Shown piece by piece: positions 14,891 to 28,987 of a stretch of DNA of 64,000 nucleotides. The notes under the pieces were generated by a model. That model ran no database searches, was not told where the DNA came from, and was given only the letters and a program-made list of their open reading frames with translations. The stretch comes from Lachnospiraceae bacterium. GTDB taxonomy: Bacteria > Bacillota > Clostridia > Lachnospirales > Lachnospiraceae. The number at the start of each line of letters is the position of its first letter. Positions within the stretch are counted from its first letter, which is position 1. The DNA lies in the NCBI GenBank assembly GCA_017450485.1, contig JAFSTN010000024.1, forward strand, positions 1-64,000, read 5' to 3'. The position numbers and the translations under genes were made by a program.

Positions 14891-16700
14891 CCTTTGCGAG
14901 ATTTCGCGGCTTATCTACATCAAATCCCTTATCGCTGGATACGTAATATGCCAGCAGCTGTAATGCGACCGAAGCCGGAAATACCATCAGCTCGTCCGGA
15001 AGATTGGGCAATACAAAGGTATCAAACTCTCTAGTACTCTGCTGCATCAGATCGGCTTTGATGAAAAGTGCTATCTGAGCTCCTCTGGACTTGACTTCCC
15101 GGATATTGGACAACTCCTTACTCATCAGTCTGGTCTGGGTAACCACCGCAACTACGGGGGTATTATCGGTGATCAGTGCGATGGGGCCGTGCTTGAGTTC
15201 TCCGGATGCATAAGCCTCAGAGTGAATATAGGATACCTCTTTCAGCTTAAGCGATCCCTCCTGAAGGATCGAATAATCCAGTCCTCTGCCTATCATAAAC
15301 AGGTCTTTGGCCTCGAGAACCCCTCTGGCTATGACATGGATCGCATTCTTTTCATCCAAAACACTGCCTATTACTTCGGGAACTCTCTTCAGGTTACGGA
15401 TGCACTCACGAACCTCATCATCATTCATAATGCCTCTGATATGAGCCATCTTATACACCAGCAGATAGAAGATCGACAGCTGGGTTGTATATGCCTTGGT
15501 ACTGGCAACCGCTATCTCCGGACCGGCATTGGTATATAATACATAGTCACTCTCCCGGGCGATCGACGATCCCTTGACATTGATGATCGCCAGGCTCTTT
15601 GCGCCTTTACGTCTGGCATATTTAAGCGCTTCGAGAGTATCTATGGTCTCACCGGACTGGGATACCGCTATCACGAGAGTCTTCTCATCTATAACAGGGT
15701 CGGAATACATGAATTCCGAAGCCAGTTCAACCTCAATATGCATATTCAGACGGGTCTTGACCAGCGACTGGAACACCAGTCCGGCATGCATTGCGGTACC
15801 GCAGGCCACTACACATATCCTCTCACACTCGGTAAAGAGGGAATCCGGGATCTGATCGGCCTCAAAGTTTGGAATGCCCGATTTGGTCCTGCCGGCTATG
15901 GTATCTCTGATAGCCTTGGGCTGCTCCATGATCTCCTTTTCCATATAGAAAGGATAGCCGTTCTTCTCGGCACTGTTCTTCTCCCAGCTCATGGTGAGGT
16001 ACTCGGGCTGCATCTCCTTACCGTCCAGACTCCACATGGTTATGCTGTCTTTATGGAGCTCGACGATGGTATACTCGGGAACCACGAAATACTGATCCGT
16101 AAACTGACACAGCGCTGTCAGGTCGGAAGCGAGCATGGCTCCCTCTTCACTGAGGGTGGCCACTATGGGACTGACATTCCTGATCGAATAGATCACGTCC
16201 GGAATATCACCGAACATTATTACCAGGGCAAAAGTACCCCTTAACCTCTTAACCGCCTTGGTTATGGCTTTCTTCGGATCATGAGTCTCATTGTAGTAAT
16301 AGTTCAGAACAGCGGCGGCAACCTCAGTATCGGTCTCGGACTTAAGAGATCCCTCCAGATTGAACTCGTCGATCAGATCCTTATAGTTCTCTATGATACC
16401 GTTATGAACCACAGTCACGTTACCCTGACTGTGCGGATGGGCATTTGCATCGCATACTCCGCCATGCGTGGCCCATCTGGTATGCCCTATTCCGCAGGTG
16501 GAATCGATGGTCTTGCTCTCGCATACCTTCTCCAGGTCCTTGACCCTGCCGGCACATTTGTATACATCCGTCCGGTTCAGTTTGGCATTGGTAACAGCCA
16601 TCCCGGCACTGTCATATCCTCTGTACTCCAGCGTGGTCAGTGCATCGATGATGATGGGCTCTACCTGTTTCTTACCGTTATATCCGATTATTCCGCACAT
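14874..16700 (-). CDS. glmS: Glutamine--fructose-6-phosphate aminotransferase (isomerizing)
   Basis: 608 residues, the standard length. The N-terminal glutamine amidotransferase domain begins MCGIIGYNG with nucleophile Cys2; two SIS sugar-isomerase domains follow (AVSQSGETIDT, STKAYTTQ, ELKHGPIALI) and the end is KPRNLAKVVTVE. It makes glucosamine-6-phosphate, the first committed precursor of peptidoglycan amino sugars. Directly upstream lies pgi, which supplies or competes for the same fructose-6-phosphate. I saw no glmS ribozyme in the short 18-base gap ahead of it. Confidence 0.97.
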   Translation of the reverse strand: MCGIIGYNGKKQVEPIIIDALTTLEYRGYDSAGMAVTNAKLNRTDVYKCAGRVKDLEKVCESKTIDSTCGIGHTRWATHGGVCDANAHPHSQGNVTVVHNGIIENYKDLIDEFNLEGSLKSETDTEVAAAVLNYYYNETHDPKKAITKAVKRLRGTFALVIMFGDIPDVIYSIRNVSPIVATLSEEGAMLASDLTALCQFTDQYFVVPEYTIVELHKDSITMWSLDGKEMQPEYLTMSWEKNSAEKNGYPFYMEKEIMEQPKAIRDTIAGRTKSGIPNFEADQIPDSLFTECERICVVACGTAMHAGLVFQSLVKTRLNMHIEVELASEFMYSDPVIDEKTLVIAVSQSGETIDTLEALKYARRKGAKSLAIINVKGSSIARESDYVLYTNAGPEIAVASTKAYTTQLSIFYLLVYKMAHIRGIMNDDEVRECIRNLKRVPEVIGSVLDEKNAIHVIARGVLEAKDLFMIGRGLDYSILQEGSLKLKEVSYIHSEAYASGELKHGPIALITDNTPVVAVVTQTRLMSKELSNIREVKSRGAQIALFIKADLMQQSTREFDTFVLPNLPDELMVFPASVALQLLAYYVSSDKGFDVDKPRNLAKVVTVE

Positions 16701-16718
16701 ATTATTCCTTTACTTAAA

Positions 16719-18068
16719 CTACTTAAGTCTGGCCTGAAGCTTCTCTCTCTGCTCCTCATATCCGGGCTTACCGAGAAGTGCAAACATATTTTTCTTGTAG
16801 CTCTCCACACCGGGCTGGTTGAAAGGATTGACCCCAAGGATATATCCGCTCACGCCGCATGCAAACTCAAACATATAGAACATCTCACCCAGGTAGTACT
16901 CATTGACCTCGGGAAGGGTAAGTACAAAGTTCGGTACGTCTCCGTCCGTATGAGCAAGTACCGTTCCCATCATTGCAGACTTGTTCACGAAATCAACGGT
17001 CTTGCCTGCCAGATAGTTAAGTCCGTCCAGATCCACACTCTCGCGGCCGATGATTATCTCCTCGCGTGACTTCTCGATCATAAGGACTGTCTCAAACAGG
17101 ATACGGTTACCGTCCTGAATATACTGTCCCATGGAATGCAGGTCTGTGGTCAGATCCACGCTTGCGGGGAATATACCCTTGCCGTCCTTGCCCTCGGACT
17201 CTCCGTAGAGCTGTTTCCACCACTCACATATATAGTGGAAGCAGGGACCGTAGTTAGCCAGGATCTCTATTTCCTTGCCCTTCTCACGCATGATATTACG
17301 CAGAACCGCATACTGCATTGCATCATTCTCGGCAAATTCATTCTCCAGTGCCATACGCCTGCCCTCGCGCGCACCCTCCATAAGCTTATCGATATTGGCT
17401 CCGCTGACTGCTATGGGCAACAGGCCGACTGCCGTAAGTACGGAGAAACGTCCGCCTACATCATCCGGTACCACAAATGTCTCATAGCCTTCTTCGGTAG
17501 CCAGGCTCTTCAATGCTCCTTTAGCCTTATCGGTAGTAGCATATATTCTCTTGGCAGCGCCGGCTTTGCCGTACTTTTTCTCCAAAAGCTCCTTGAAAAT
17601 CCTGAATGCAATGGCAGGCTCAGTCGTTGTCCCCGATTTGGATATGACATTAACTGAGAAATCACGGTCTCCTATCACATCGATCAGATGTCTTATATAT
17701 GTGGATCCGATGCAATGTCCCGCAAAATAAATCTCGGGAGTCTTGCGGATCGACTTGTCTACCTGATTATAGAAGCTGTGACGCAGGAACTCGATGGCAG
17801 CTCTGGAACCCAGGTATGATCCTCCGATACCAATTACGATCAGTACCTCAGAATCGGACTTGATCTTCTCGGCAGCTTTCTTGATGCGCCCGAACTCTTC
17901 CTTATCATAATCCTCCGGCAGATCAATCCATCCGAGGAAATCATTGCCGGCTCCCGACCTGGAAACCAGAGTCTCCTTTGCTTTCTCGGCTGTCTTAGCC
18001 ATTTTCTTGATCTCTGCTTCCGTTACGAAACTCATTGCTTTTGAATAGTCAAATGTTACTTTATCCAT
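16719..18068 (-). CDS. pgi: Glucose-6-phosphate isomerase
   Basis: 449 residues, the length of the Firmicutes form. Signature stretches are visible: [27 protein letters not shown], and [17 protein letters not shown] near the end. It interconverts glucose-6-phosphate and fructose-6-phosphate in glycolysis. Start MDKVTFDYS is preceded by AGGAGG. It is the first gene of a pgi-glmS pair with an 18-base gap, which fits coordinated flow from hexose phosphate to cell-wall precursors. Confidence 0.97.
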   Translation of the reverse strand: MDKVTFDYSKAMSFVTEAEIKKMAKTAEKAKETLVSRSGAGNDFLGWIDLPEDYDKEEFGRIKKAAEKIKSDSEVLIVIGIGGSYLGSRAAIEFLRHSFYNQVDKSIRKTPEIYFAGHCIGSTYIRHLIDVIGDRDFSVNVISKSGTTTEPAIAFRIFKELLEKKYGKAGAAKRIYATTDKAKGALKSLATEEGYETFVVPDDVGGRFSVLTAVGLLPIAVSGANIDKLMEGAREGRRMALENEFAENDAMQYAVLRNIMREKGKEIEILANYGPCFHYICEWWKQLYGESEGKDGKGIFPASVDLTTDLHSMGQYIQDGNRILFETVLMIEKSREEIIIGRESVDLDGLNYLAGKTVDFVNKSAMMGTVLAHTDGDVPNFVLTLPEVNEYYLGEMFYMFEFACGVSGYILGVNPFNQPGVESYKKNMFALLGKPGYEEQREKLQARLK

Positions 18069-18143
18069 ACCGTCCTCCTAACGTAACTGATACTTACACA
18101 ATCGTAGTTAGTTTATCAAATTCGGGTTTATTCTTCAATATCA

Positions 18144-19208
18144 TCAGTCCGGATAATACTCTTTGATATATTCGTCTATGATCCTCTCGGACAGCTCATA
18201 CATCCCGTCCAGGACCTCATCGTAATTATCCTCCGTAAGCCGGTCCCGTCCCTGTATCAGACTGTCGCAGACATAATGATTGATGTCCTTGGAGAAATGG
18301 ATCGTATCCATATAATTATCCAGGTTCGTGATGATGTCGGCATCATCCTGATAGTAGTAAACCCGGGCATTTTCGTATCCGATCAGTTCTTCTATGCATA
18401 TCCTCTCGGCACTTAAGACCGCATCTCTTTCCCCGTTCCGATAGGCATTATCCCACCAGCACATTGAATACGGCGAGAAAAAGAATATGAATTCGGTCTC
18501 GGGATGTGCTTTCACCATGCCTGTAAGCAACGCGGTATTCTCTCGGGCAAGCTCATCATACATATGCTCATCCTGCATTTCGGCTACCTCGGGCAGTCTC
18601 TCATACATTGTCATGCACATCAGATGGTGGAACGTCTTCCACTGAGCCCAGTTATATGAATCCCCCTCGTCGTAACCGGACCGTGATTTGGCCAGCATAT
18701 AAGGGATCTTCTCCATCAGGACATCCTTGTTGAACAGGTATTTCCAGTCGTTCAGCGGATTATCGTCATACAGATATACCGGACATCCCGTCGACACGTA
18801 GGTGGTCTCCGTAGGTGAATACAGACTTGAAGGATCGATATTGTAGAAAACCTGCTTTACATCCCGGTGTTCATACGCCATATCCAGCAGATATACCAGA
18901 TCTGCGGTAGCTCCGTACGACCGGATGGCTTTTACGGAAGTACAGTCAAATCCCTCATCGAACCAGCCGTTGTTGAAGTTCTCACAGACACTGGATCCCG
19001 CTATCACCGCATCGTAATCAAAATGCTTAAGGGTTCCCGTACATTGATATTCCTTATCGTTAAGCACGGCTTTCAGTCCCGGTAGCGGTTTGTGATACAC
19101 GTAGAAAGGATCAAAAAGCACAACTATGCCCGCCACGATCAATAAACTGACTATAACCGCTGCCGCAAAGACTGGTATGAACTTTCTTTTCCCGTTATCC
19201 TTATGCAT
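18144..19208 (-). CDS. SGNH/DltD-like partner of the MBOAT acyltransferase
   Basis: 354 residues: one N-terminal membrane anchor (~11-33) and an outside domain. IAGSSVCENFNN (~70) resembles the Gly-x-Ser nucleophile block of AlgJ/DltD-type SGNH-like proteins, and DTIHFSKDINHYVCDSL near the end supplies the D-x2-H element. Its MBOAT partner ends seven bases upstream, the usual pairing in polymer O-acylation. MBOAT loads acyl groups across the membrane and the SGNH-like protein passes them on. The polymer (exopolysaccharide, wall polymer or teichoic acid) is not known; no dltA or dltC is seen, so D-alanylation is unlikely. Confidence 0.7.
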   Translation of the reverse strand: MHKDNGKRKFIPVFAAAVIVSLLIVAGIVVLFDPFYVYHKPLPGLKAVLNDKEYQCTGTLKHFDYDAVIAGSSVCENFNNGWFDEGFDCTSVKAIRSYGATADLVYLLDMAYEHRDVKQVFYNIDPSSLYSPTETTYVSTGCPVYLYDDNPLNDWKYLFNKDVLMEKIPYMLAKSRSGYDEGDSYNWAQWKTFHHLMCMTMYERLPEVAEMQDEHMYDELARENTALLTGMVKAHPETEFIFFFSPYSMCWWDNAYRNGERDAVLSAERICIEELIGYENARVYYYQDDADIITNLDNYMDTIHFSKDINHYVCDSLIQGRDRLTEDNYDEVLDGMYELSERIIDEYIKEYYPD

Positions 19209-19215
19209 ATTCGTC

Positions 19216-20721
19216 CTAGAAGTTAAAATACAGGAATGTGCTGACCTGATTGAGTGAGATGAAACACCATGTAAACAGAATGCCCATCAGGATACCGTCT
19301 CTGAGGGGATGATCGTTACGGGGTGCGATCTCATGGGAATTGGGCTTAAGTATTATGATAAAGCTGATGACAAGCATCACCGCGGCACAGGCCAGATGAA
19401 GTATATTCAGCACTCCTGCCGACATCATGCCTGCTGCCTCTTCGGCAACATAGAATTCGGGTGTCTTCAGGAAACTCAGGATCTCAAACAGTTTTCCGTT
19501 CCAGTTCACACAGAATATCGATTTGATCAGATGAAGCGCATCAGCTATGGTCGAACTTCTGAAGAAACACAGTGACAGCAGGAAAAAACAAAAAGTGAGA
19601 ACCTGACCGAGCTTTCTCGGTATATATATCCTGCACTCTCTTTTATAGTCACATCCCTTCACACCTATGAGGCATACGTTATCCCATACGACCAGTAATC
19701 CGTTGATAGCGCCCCAAAGCACATATGTCCATGCAGCCCCGTGCCAGAGTCCGCTCAAAACAAAGACAATGAATACGTTGACCAGCATCCTGCCGAATCC
19801 GCGCCGGGACCCGCCAAGCGGTATATACACATAAGTCGTAAAAAATCTGGACAGAGTGATATGCCATCTCTGCCACAGTTCCTTGACATTGGCGCTGGTA
19901 TAAGGAGAGTTAAAGTTCACGGGCAGGTCGATATTGAACATTTTCGCTATACCCGAAGCCATATCACAATAACCGCTGAAGTCAAAATACAGCTCAAACA
20001 TATACATGAGCATCACGATGATAACAGTCAGCGTATCCAGTTCACGAGGTGTTATAAAAGCCTGATTCACGGGACCGGCCATTACGTCCGCAAGCAGTAC
20101 TTTTTTGGCGAAACCGATCACGAAATATCTGACTCCGATACGCATATTCTCCGGATCGATCCGGCGGGCCCTCATATCGGTAAACTGCGGGATCATCTCA
20201 TCATAAGTGACTATCGGTCCGGCGATGAGCTGGGGAAAAAAAGTAACAAACATCATATATGTGATCAAATCGTAATGCGGCGCACGCCCTCTGCATCTGT
20301 CTACCACATATGACAGCTGCTGGAATGTAAAGAAACTGATACCGAGTGGCAAAAGAATATGACGGAGTGCTATATTACTGCCTGTTATCGCATTTATGTT
20401 TTCTATCAGGAAATCCGTATACTTGAAAACGATAAGCAGACCCAGATTTGCTGCTACGGAGATGATCGGAATGATTCTCGCCTGAGTATCCGCGTGATGC
20501 TTACGATATAGTTCCACGATCAGGCTGATGATATAGTTTATCGCAATGCTCCCTACGATCACGAACAGATAGGAAATATGAAAATATGCATAGAACCACA
20601 AAGAAATGCCCGTCAGAAATATGCCTGCGAGACGGTTGTGTCCAAAATAGTTTAAACCGAACCATCCGAGCAATGCGACGGGCAGAAGTATACATATGAA
20701 TATATATGAATTAAACAGCAT
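19216..20721 (-). CDS. MBOAT family O-acyltransferase (AlgI/DltB-like)
   Basis: 501 residues, about eleven hydrophobic segments. Family features are clear: LPLGISFFTFQQLSYVVDRCRG, FPQLIAGPIVTYDEM, ELWQRWHITLSRFFTTYVYIPLGG and FVLSGLWHGAAWTYVLWG with the catalytic His. It transfers acyl groups from the cytoplasm to an extracellular polymer. The stop of the preceding murG is one base away and the SGNH-like partner follows. The pair stands between pgi and murG, i.e. within cell-envelope genes. Confidence 0.93.
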   Translation of the reverse strand: MLFNSYIFICILLPVALLGWFGLNYFGHNRLAGIFLTGISLWFYAYFHISYLFVIVGSIAINYIISLIVELYRKHHADTQARIIPIISVAANLGLLIVFKYTDFLIENINAITGSNIALRHILLPLGISFFTFQQLSYVVDRCRGRAPHYDLITYMMFVTFFPQLIAGPIVTYDEMIPQFTDMRARRIDPENMRIGVRYFVIGFAKKVLLADVMAGPVNQAFITPRELDTLTVIIVMLMYMFELYFDFSGYCDMASGIAKMFNIDLPVNFNSPYTSANVKELWQRWHITLSRFFTTYVYIPLGGSRRGFGRMLVNVFIVFVLSGLWHGAAWTYVLWGAINGLLVVWDNVCLIGVKGCDYKRECRIYIPRKLGQVLTFCFFLLSLCFFRSSTIADALHLIKSIFCVNWNGKLFEILSFLKTPEFYVAEEAAGMMSAGVLNILHLACAAVMLVISFIIILKPNSHEIAPRNDHPLRDGILMGILFTWCFISLNQVSTFLYFNF

Positions 20722-20722
20722 A

Positions 20723-21793
20723 TCAGGTTTTGACTTTGCTCAATATCAGTTCCATGATGGCTGATATGGCATCTCTCTGCTTACTCTCCTCCATGGCCTG
20801 TATATATTTATCCCTTGTCTCATACAGTTCGTGTATCTTGGAGATCAGAAGTTTGGATGTCATATCCTCCTCACTTAAAACCATGCTGAAACCCTGGTCC
20901 TCATAGGATTTCGCATTCATGATCTGGTCACCGCGGCTGGATGCCGACGGGAGCGGTATCAGCAGATTGGGTTTACGAAGTGCCAGCAGCTCTCCTATCG
21001 CATTTGCTCCGGATCTGGACACTACGATGTCCGCCATGGCAAATATATCCGGAAGCTCATCGGTTATATATTCGTATTGCTTATATCCATCAACGGTCAG
21101 GAGCATGTTATCCATCTTGTCCTTCCCTGTCAGATGTACGATATTGAAATCTTTCAGCAGCTCACCCAGCGAATCACGGATGGCTCCGTTGATCGCTGCC
21201 GAACCCTGGCTGCCCCCTATGACCATGATCACAGGCTTATCATCGGTAAATCCCACGAATCTGCGTCCTGCTTCGCGATCACCCTTAAACAGCTCATCCC
21301 TGATCGGGGAACCGGTCAGATGCGCCTTCTCGGGCGGGATCAGGTCAAATGTCTCCGGGAAATTGCAGCATACTATGTCGGCTGCAGGTATGCACAGCCT
21401 GTTGGCAAGTCCCGGAGTGATGTCGGATTCATGGATAATACAAGGTATTTTCAGAGAAGCCGCGGCCCTGACTACCGGAACAGCCACGAAGCCTCCTTTT
21501 GAGAAAACGACATCGGGACGTATGTCCTTAAGTATCTTTCTGGCCTGGAAAAAGCCTTTTATAACTCTGAACGGATCGGAAAAGTTCTTCGGATCGAAGT
21601 AACGCCTGAGTTTTCCGACGGCAATTCCGTAATAAGTAAGACCGGCATCTTCCGCCAGACCCTTTTCTATTCCGTCCACGGATCCTATATATGTAACGTC
21701 AAAACCGGCTTTTTTGAGAGAAGGAAGCAGTGCGAGATTAGGTGTTACATGACCGGCAGTACCTCCGCCGGTGAGGATTATCTTATGATCCAT
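20723..21793 (-). CDS. murG: UDP-N-acetylglucosamine--lipid II-precursor transferase MurG
   Basis: 356 residues. N-terminal GGTAGHVTPNLAL is the glycine-rich lipid-substrate loop; VIGGSQGSAAINGAI and the SRSGANAIGELLALRKPNLLIPLP block form the UDP-GlcNAc site of this GT-B family. It adds GlcNAc to lipid I to form lipid II on the inner membrane face. Its position away from a dcw cluster but near glmS is unusual, though clostridial genomes often have a solitary murG. It overlaps the antiporter stop by one base. Confidence 0.95.
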   Translation of the reverse strand: MDHKIILTGGGTAGHVTPNLALLPSLKKAGFDVTYIGSVDGIEKGLAEDAGLTYYGIAVGKLRRYFDPKNFSDPFRVIKGFFQARKILKDIRPDVVFSKGGFVAVPVVRAAASLKIPCIIHESDITPGLANRLCIPAADIVCCNFPETFDLIPPEKAHLTGSPIRDELFKGDREAGRRFVGFTDDKPVIMVIGGSQGSAAINGAIRDSLGELLKDFNIVHLTGKDKMDNMLLTVDGYKQYEYITDELPDIFAMADIVVSRSGANAIGELLALRKPNLLIPLPSASSRGDQIMNAKSYEDQGFSMVLSEEDMTSKLLISKIHELYETRDKYIQAMEESKQRDAISAIMELILSKVKT

Positions 21794-23007
21794 TATTTGT
21801 CGCCCTTTCTGCGCACTACGCTGTAATTGACCTCAGGTGCCGGATCTTTAGAATACAGGTACTTGAGTACTATGGGTGTACATATCGATGATACTATTAT
21901 AAGCAATATGACGGATGTGAAATAGACCGAAGTTATGAACCCCTCAGCCAGACCTTTCTGTGCGACGATCAGAGCAACCTCTCCTCTGGTCATCATTCCT
22001 ACACCGATCTTCATCGAATCATGTCCCGAGAACCCGCAGCCTAAGCCCATCAGTCCGCAGCCTATGATCTTACAGAGTATGGCCACTGCAACGAAACCAA
22101 GCGAAAACCACAGGATCTGCATGTTCATATTATCCAGATTGGTCTTGATACCGATGCTGGCAAAGAATATCGGACCAAACAGCATATAGGAATTGATATC
22201 CACTTTTTCATCCACATAATGTGAATCCTGGATCGAACACAGTATGATACCGGCCACATAAGCACCGGTGATATCAGCGATCCCGAATACTTCTTCAGCT
22301 ATGTATGCGAGAGAAAAGCACAACGCCAGTGCCGCTATCGGAATGCGACGGGTATGGGGATACTTTCTATCTACCCAGGCAAATATCTTATAACAGATAA
22401 AACCGACTCCCACGGCAAGTGCAAAAAACGCGACCGTGGAAAGCAGTACCATACCGATGCTGGATTCCGGATTCTTGAAACCGATAACGATGGTCAGTAC
22501 CACTATACCAATGACATCGTCTATGATAGCTGCGCTTACGATCGTGGTTCCAACCTCATCGGAGAGCTTACCCATCTCCTTCAGGGCCTGAACAGTGATA
22601 CTTACACTGGTTGCCGTCATGATGGTTCCGATAAATACCGCTTTATAGAACTCTTCCGACCCCCACGGAGCTGAACCGTAGAATCCCATATACAGCAAAG
22701 TTCCGCCGACCAGAGGTACAAAAACCCCTGCTGTAGCGATAAGCGCGGCTTTAGGACCGATCTTGATAAGCTGCTTTAAGTCAGTCTCAAGACCCGCTGA
22801 GAACATGAGCAGGATTACGCCTATCTCGGCCATCTGTGCCAGAAAATCCGTCTGGGATACGAATCCCAGTATGCTCGGCCCTATCAGAAGGCCGGCAACT
22901 ATCTCACCGACTACCTGCGGTGCTTTCAGCTTTCTGGCCAGGATCCCGAAGAATTTAGCCGCTATTATGATTATTGCAAGATCTCTGAGTATGGAATAAG
23001 ATTCCAT
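21793..23007 (-). CDS. Cation:proton antiporter (CPA2/KefB-type membrane domain)
   Basis: 404 residues, about twelve membrane segments. GEIVAGLLIGPSILGF, the VSAAIIDDVIGIVVLTI motif (paired acidic residues for cation and proton binding) and GMMTRGEVALIVAQKGL are typical of the Na+(K+)/H+ exchanger family. No RCK/TrkA-N domain is attached. It probably helps Na+ or K+ and pH balance. It lies downstream of gyrA behind a 27-base terminator-like palindrome and ahead of murG. Confidence 0.92.
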   Translation of the reverse strand: MESYSILRDLAIIIIAAKFFGILARKLKAPQVVGEIVAGLLIGPSILGFVSQTDFLAQMAEIGVILLMFSAGLETDLKQLIKIGPKAALIATAGVFVPLVGGTLLYMGFYGSAPWGSEEFYKAVFIGTIMTATSVSITVQALKEMGKLSDEVGTTIVSAAIIDDVIGIVVLTIVIGFKNPESSIGMVLLSTVAFFALAVGVGFICYKIFAWVDRKYPHTRRIPIAALALCFSLAYIAEEVFGIADITGAYVAGIILCSIQDSHYVDEKVDINSYMLFGPIFFASIGIKTNLDNMNMQILWFSLGFVAVAILCKIIGCGLMGLGCGFSGHDSMKIGVGMMTRGEVALIVAQKGLAEGFITSVYFTSVILLIIVSSICTPIVLKYLYSKDPAPEVNYSVVRRKGDK

Positions 23008-23062
23008 AATCTCACCTTCTTTCTTACCTATAAGATTTATTTCATGTCATTATTCATAGTAA

Positions 23063-23089
23063 ACCCTGTCGAATAATATTCGACAGGGT
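23063..23089 (-). terminator. Perfect 12-bp palindrome after gyrA
   Basis: ACCCTGTCGAAT and ATTCGACAGGGT around AAT, between the gyrA stop and the antiporter start. On the minus strand it is followed by TTTACT, so it is a plausible, if T-poor, terminator for the gyrB-gyrA transcript. Confidence 0.6.
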
Positions 23090-23121
23090 AACTGTTGCTA
23101 TATCCGATAATGTAAACGGGA

Positions 23122-25701
23122 TCACTCGTCTTCGTCGGAATCCTCTACCGGAAGAGTGACTTCCTCGTCATCATCGTAATTCATCTCACTCTCGGGAATA
23201 TCCTCCATGGCATCTTCCACTTCGTCATATTCCTTTGAACCGTCGCTTACCTTCTCTCTGACCTTGGCGATCTTCACCACCTTGATATCATCATCCAGGT
23301 TGATCAGCTTAACGCCGGATGTTATACGTCCGAGTGTGTTTACATCTTCCATACGTATCTGGATAATGGTGCCGGCACTGGTGATGAGCATCAGCTCATG
23401 ATCGTCATTAACGGCTTTCACACCCACTACATATCCCGTTTTCTCGGTGATCTTATAACACTTGAGTCCCTTTCCGCCACGCTTCTGCAGAGTGAACTCG
23501 TTTATGTTGGTACGTTTACCCATACCGTTCTCGGATGCGATCAACAGGCTTCCGCCCTGGGTATTGAGCTGCATTCCGACGATCTCATCATCATAGTCGA
23601 GATTCATACCCTTGACACCCATGGTGTTTCGTCCGGTATTTCTTACATCCGATTCCTTGAAATGGATACACATACCGTTCTTCGTAACCATGAATATCTC
23701 CGTATCAGGTACGGTCAGCTTCACTTCGATAAGCTCATCATCGTCTTTTAAGTTCATGGCGATGATGCCGCCCTTTCTGATATGAGCGAATTCCTCGATG
23801 CTGGTCTTCTTGATGATACCGGTCTTGGTGACCATGAACAGCGACTTGTTGAAGTCATCCTCGGTAACCGGCATAGGTATCGGGATCATGGCCGTGATCT
23901 TTTCATCAGGTGACAGCTGCAGAAGATTTACGATCGCGGTACCCCTGGACGTACGTCCGGATTCGGGTATCTGATAAGCTCTCAGTCTGTAGCATCTGCC
24001 GAAATTCGTAAAGAAGATCACATCATGGTGAGTGGTGGTCATCAGCAGATCTTCGATATAGTCGTCTTCTATGATCGACATACCTTTGATACCCTTGCCG
24101 CCACGATGCTGTGATTTGAAGTTATCCACGGTCATACGTTTGATATAACCTAAGTTCGTCATGGCAATGACTGTATTTTCATTGGGTATGAGGTCTTCCA
24201 TATTGATGTCGTAGACATCATATCCTATCTGTGAACGACGGTCATCACCGAACTTATCTGATACTTCGATAAGCTCTTTCTTAATGACTCCGAGCAAAAG
24301 CTTCTCATCACCCAGTATAGCCTTGAGCTCTGCGATAAGCTTTATCAGCTCCTGATGCTCGGTCTCGATCTTCTCACGCTCCAAACCTGTCAGAGCACGC
24401 AGCCTCATGTCTACGATTGCCTGAGCCTGAGGATCGGTCAGTCCGAATCTGGCCATCAGGTTATCTTTTGCTTCCTGGGTATTCGCACTTCCCCTGATGA
24501 TCTGGATCACTTCATCGATATTATCGAGAGCGATAAGTAATCCCTGCAGGATATGATCGCGCTCTTCGGCTTTGTTTAAGTCATATTTGGTCCTGCGCGT
24601 TACCACATCTTCCTGATGCTTCAGGTAATATGTGAGCATATCCAGCAGATTCATGACCTTGGGCTCGTTATTTACCAGAGCCAGCATGATCACACCGAAC
24701 GAATCCTGAAGCTGTGTATGCTTATAGAGCTGATTGAGTATTATATTGGCATTGGCATCCCGTCTGAGTTCTATGACGATACGCATACCTTCACGGCTGG
24801 ACTCATCTCTCAGATCCGTGATACCGTCTATCTTTTTGATCTTTACCAGATCTGCGATCTTTGTTATCAGATTGGCTTTATTTACCAGATAAGGCAGCTC
24901 GGTCACGATTATACGTGTCTTTCCGTTTTCCATGGTCTCGACATCCGTCACTGCACGTACTCTGACCTTGCCTCGTCCGGTCCTGTATGCTTCTTCGGAT
25001 CCTCTGGTACCGAGGATGATACCGCCGGTAGGAAAATCCGGAGCCTTGACCAGATCGATGAGTTCTTCGATATCTGTCTCTCTGTCCTCTTCTACTCTGT
25101 TGTCTATGATCTTGACTACAGCCGAAGTGACTTCACGCAGATTGTGGGGAGGGATATTTGTAGCCATACCTACGGCTATACCCGTAGTACCGTTAACCAG
25201 AAGATTTGGGTATCTGGACGGAAGAACCGTAGGCTCCGACTCGGTTCCGTCGAAGTTATCCACGAAATCGACCGTATCCTTCTTGATATCAGCTACCATT
25301 TCCATGGATATCTTGCTCAGTCTGGCCTCGGTATATCGCATGGCAGCGGCGCCGTCACCGTCGACCGAACCGAAGTTGCCGTGACCATCCACAAGAGGAT
25401 ATCTCATGGACCATTCCTGAGCCATATTTACCAGAGATCCGTAGATCGAACTGTCACCGTGAGGATGGTATTTACCCATCGTATCACCGACGATACGGGC
25501 GCTCTTACGATGTGGCTTATCGGGGCCGTTATTCAGCTCGACCATCGAGTACAGGACTCTCCTCTGTACTGGCTTGAGTCCGTCTCTGACATCGGGAAGT
25601 GCACGTGCCGCGATAACGCTCATGGCGTAATCAATGTACGAGTCTTCCATCTTTTTCTTTAAGTCTACTTCTTCGATCTTATCAAAGATCTTGTCGTCCA
25701 T
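23122..25701 (-). CDS. gyrA: DNA gyrase subunit A
   Basis: 859 residues. The N-terminal breakage-reunion domain has [18 protein letters not shown] and catalytic Tyr123 (MRYTEARLS); the C-terminal six-bladed wrapping domain holds the GyrA box QKRGGKG and ends in an acidic tail (PVEDSDEDE). With GyrB it introduces negative supercoils. In the quinolone-binding loop, Ser84 (E. coli Ser83 position) is kept, but the acidic residue expected at the E. coli Asp87 position is Gly88 (HGDSSIYG). It starts 26 bases after gyrB ends in the usual origin order. Confidence 0.98.
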   Translation of the reverse strand: MDDKIFDKIEEVDLKKKMEDSYIDYAMSVIAARALPDVRDGLKPVQRRVLYSMVELNNGPDKPHRKSARIVGDTMGKYHPHGDSSIYGSLVNMAQEWSMRYPLVDGHGNFGSVDGDGAAAMRYTEARLSKISMEMVADIKKDTVDFVDNFDGTESEPTVLPSRYPNLLVNGTTGIAVGMATNIPPHNLREVTSAVVKIIDNRVEEDRETDIEELIDLVKAPDFPTGGIILGTRGSEEAYRTGRGKVRVRAVTDVETMENGKTRIIVTELPYLVNKANLITKIADLVKIKKIDGITDLRDESSREGMRIVIELRRDANANIILNQLYKHTQLQDSFGVIMLALVNNEPKVMNLLDMLTYYLKHQEDVVTRRTKYDLNKAEERDHILQGLLIALDNIDEVIQIIRGSANTQEAKDNLMARFGLTDPQAQAIVDMRLRALTGLEREKIETEHQELIKLIAELKAILGDEKLLLGVIKKELIEVSDKFGDDRRSQIGYDVYDINMEDLIPNENTVIAMTNLGYIKRMTVDNFKSQHRGGKGIKGMSIIEDDYIEDLLMTTTHHDVIFFTNFGRCYRLRAYQIPESGRTSRGTAIVNLLQLSPDEKITAMIPIPMPVTEDDFNKSLFMVTKTGIIKKTSIEEFAHIRKGGIIAMNLKDDDELIEVKLTVPDTEIFMVTKNGMCIHFKESDVRNTGRNTMGVKGMNLDYDDEIVGMQLNTQGGSLLIASENGMGKRTNINEFTLQKRGGKGLKCYKITEKTGYVVGVKAVNDDHELMLITSAGTIIQIRMEDVNTLGRITSGVKLINLDDDIKVVKIAKVREKVSDGSKEYDEVEDAMEDIPESEMNYDDDEEVTLPVEDSDEDE

Positions 25702-25727
25702 TGCGTGATCCTCTTACTAAATCCGGC

Positions 25728-28752
<3,025 letters not shown>

Positions 28753-28756
<4 letters not shown>

Positions 28757-28977
28757 AATCGACCTTCCATGCTTACAACTTTGAATTCCTCACCGTTATA
28801 AGCAAAGACATCTCCGTCGTATAATTTGCGTCCCCGACGGAGTTCTGTCTCACCGTTAACCCTGATCAGACCTTCCTGTACTTCCATCTTTGCATCGGCA
28901 CCGTTTTCACATATACCGGCTAACTTAAGCGCCTGACCGAGCTTTATATATTCATCTTTTATCGTAACATCAGTCAT
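28753..28977 (-). CDS. yaaA: S4-domain RNA-binding protein (YaaA/YlmN-like)
   Basis: 74 residues, a single S4 domain: IKLGQALKLAGICENGADAKMEVQEGLIRVNGE then RGRKL. It matches the small S4 protein nearly always found between dnaN and recF in Firmicutes; a role in ribosome biology has been suggested for the family. It starts ten bases after the dnaN stop and overlaps recF by four. Confidence 0.95.
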
Positions 28978-28987
28978 AAACTGTTAT

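Noticed and set aside
16700-16720. glmS ribozyme ahead of glmS
   Set aside because: The gap to pgi is only 18 bases, too short for the ribozyme.
25425-25460. Acquired quinolone resistance in gyrA
   Set aside because: Gly88 may be the natural residue in this lineage; without comparison it is only a prediction of lower sensitivity.
24616-25662. 348-codon open frame antisense to gyrA
   Set aside because: Long antisense frames are common opposite conserved genes; it has no ribosome-binding site or family features and gyrA explains the sequence.
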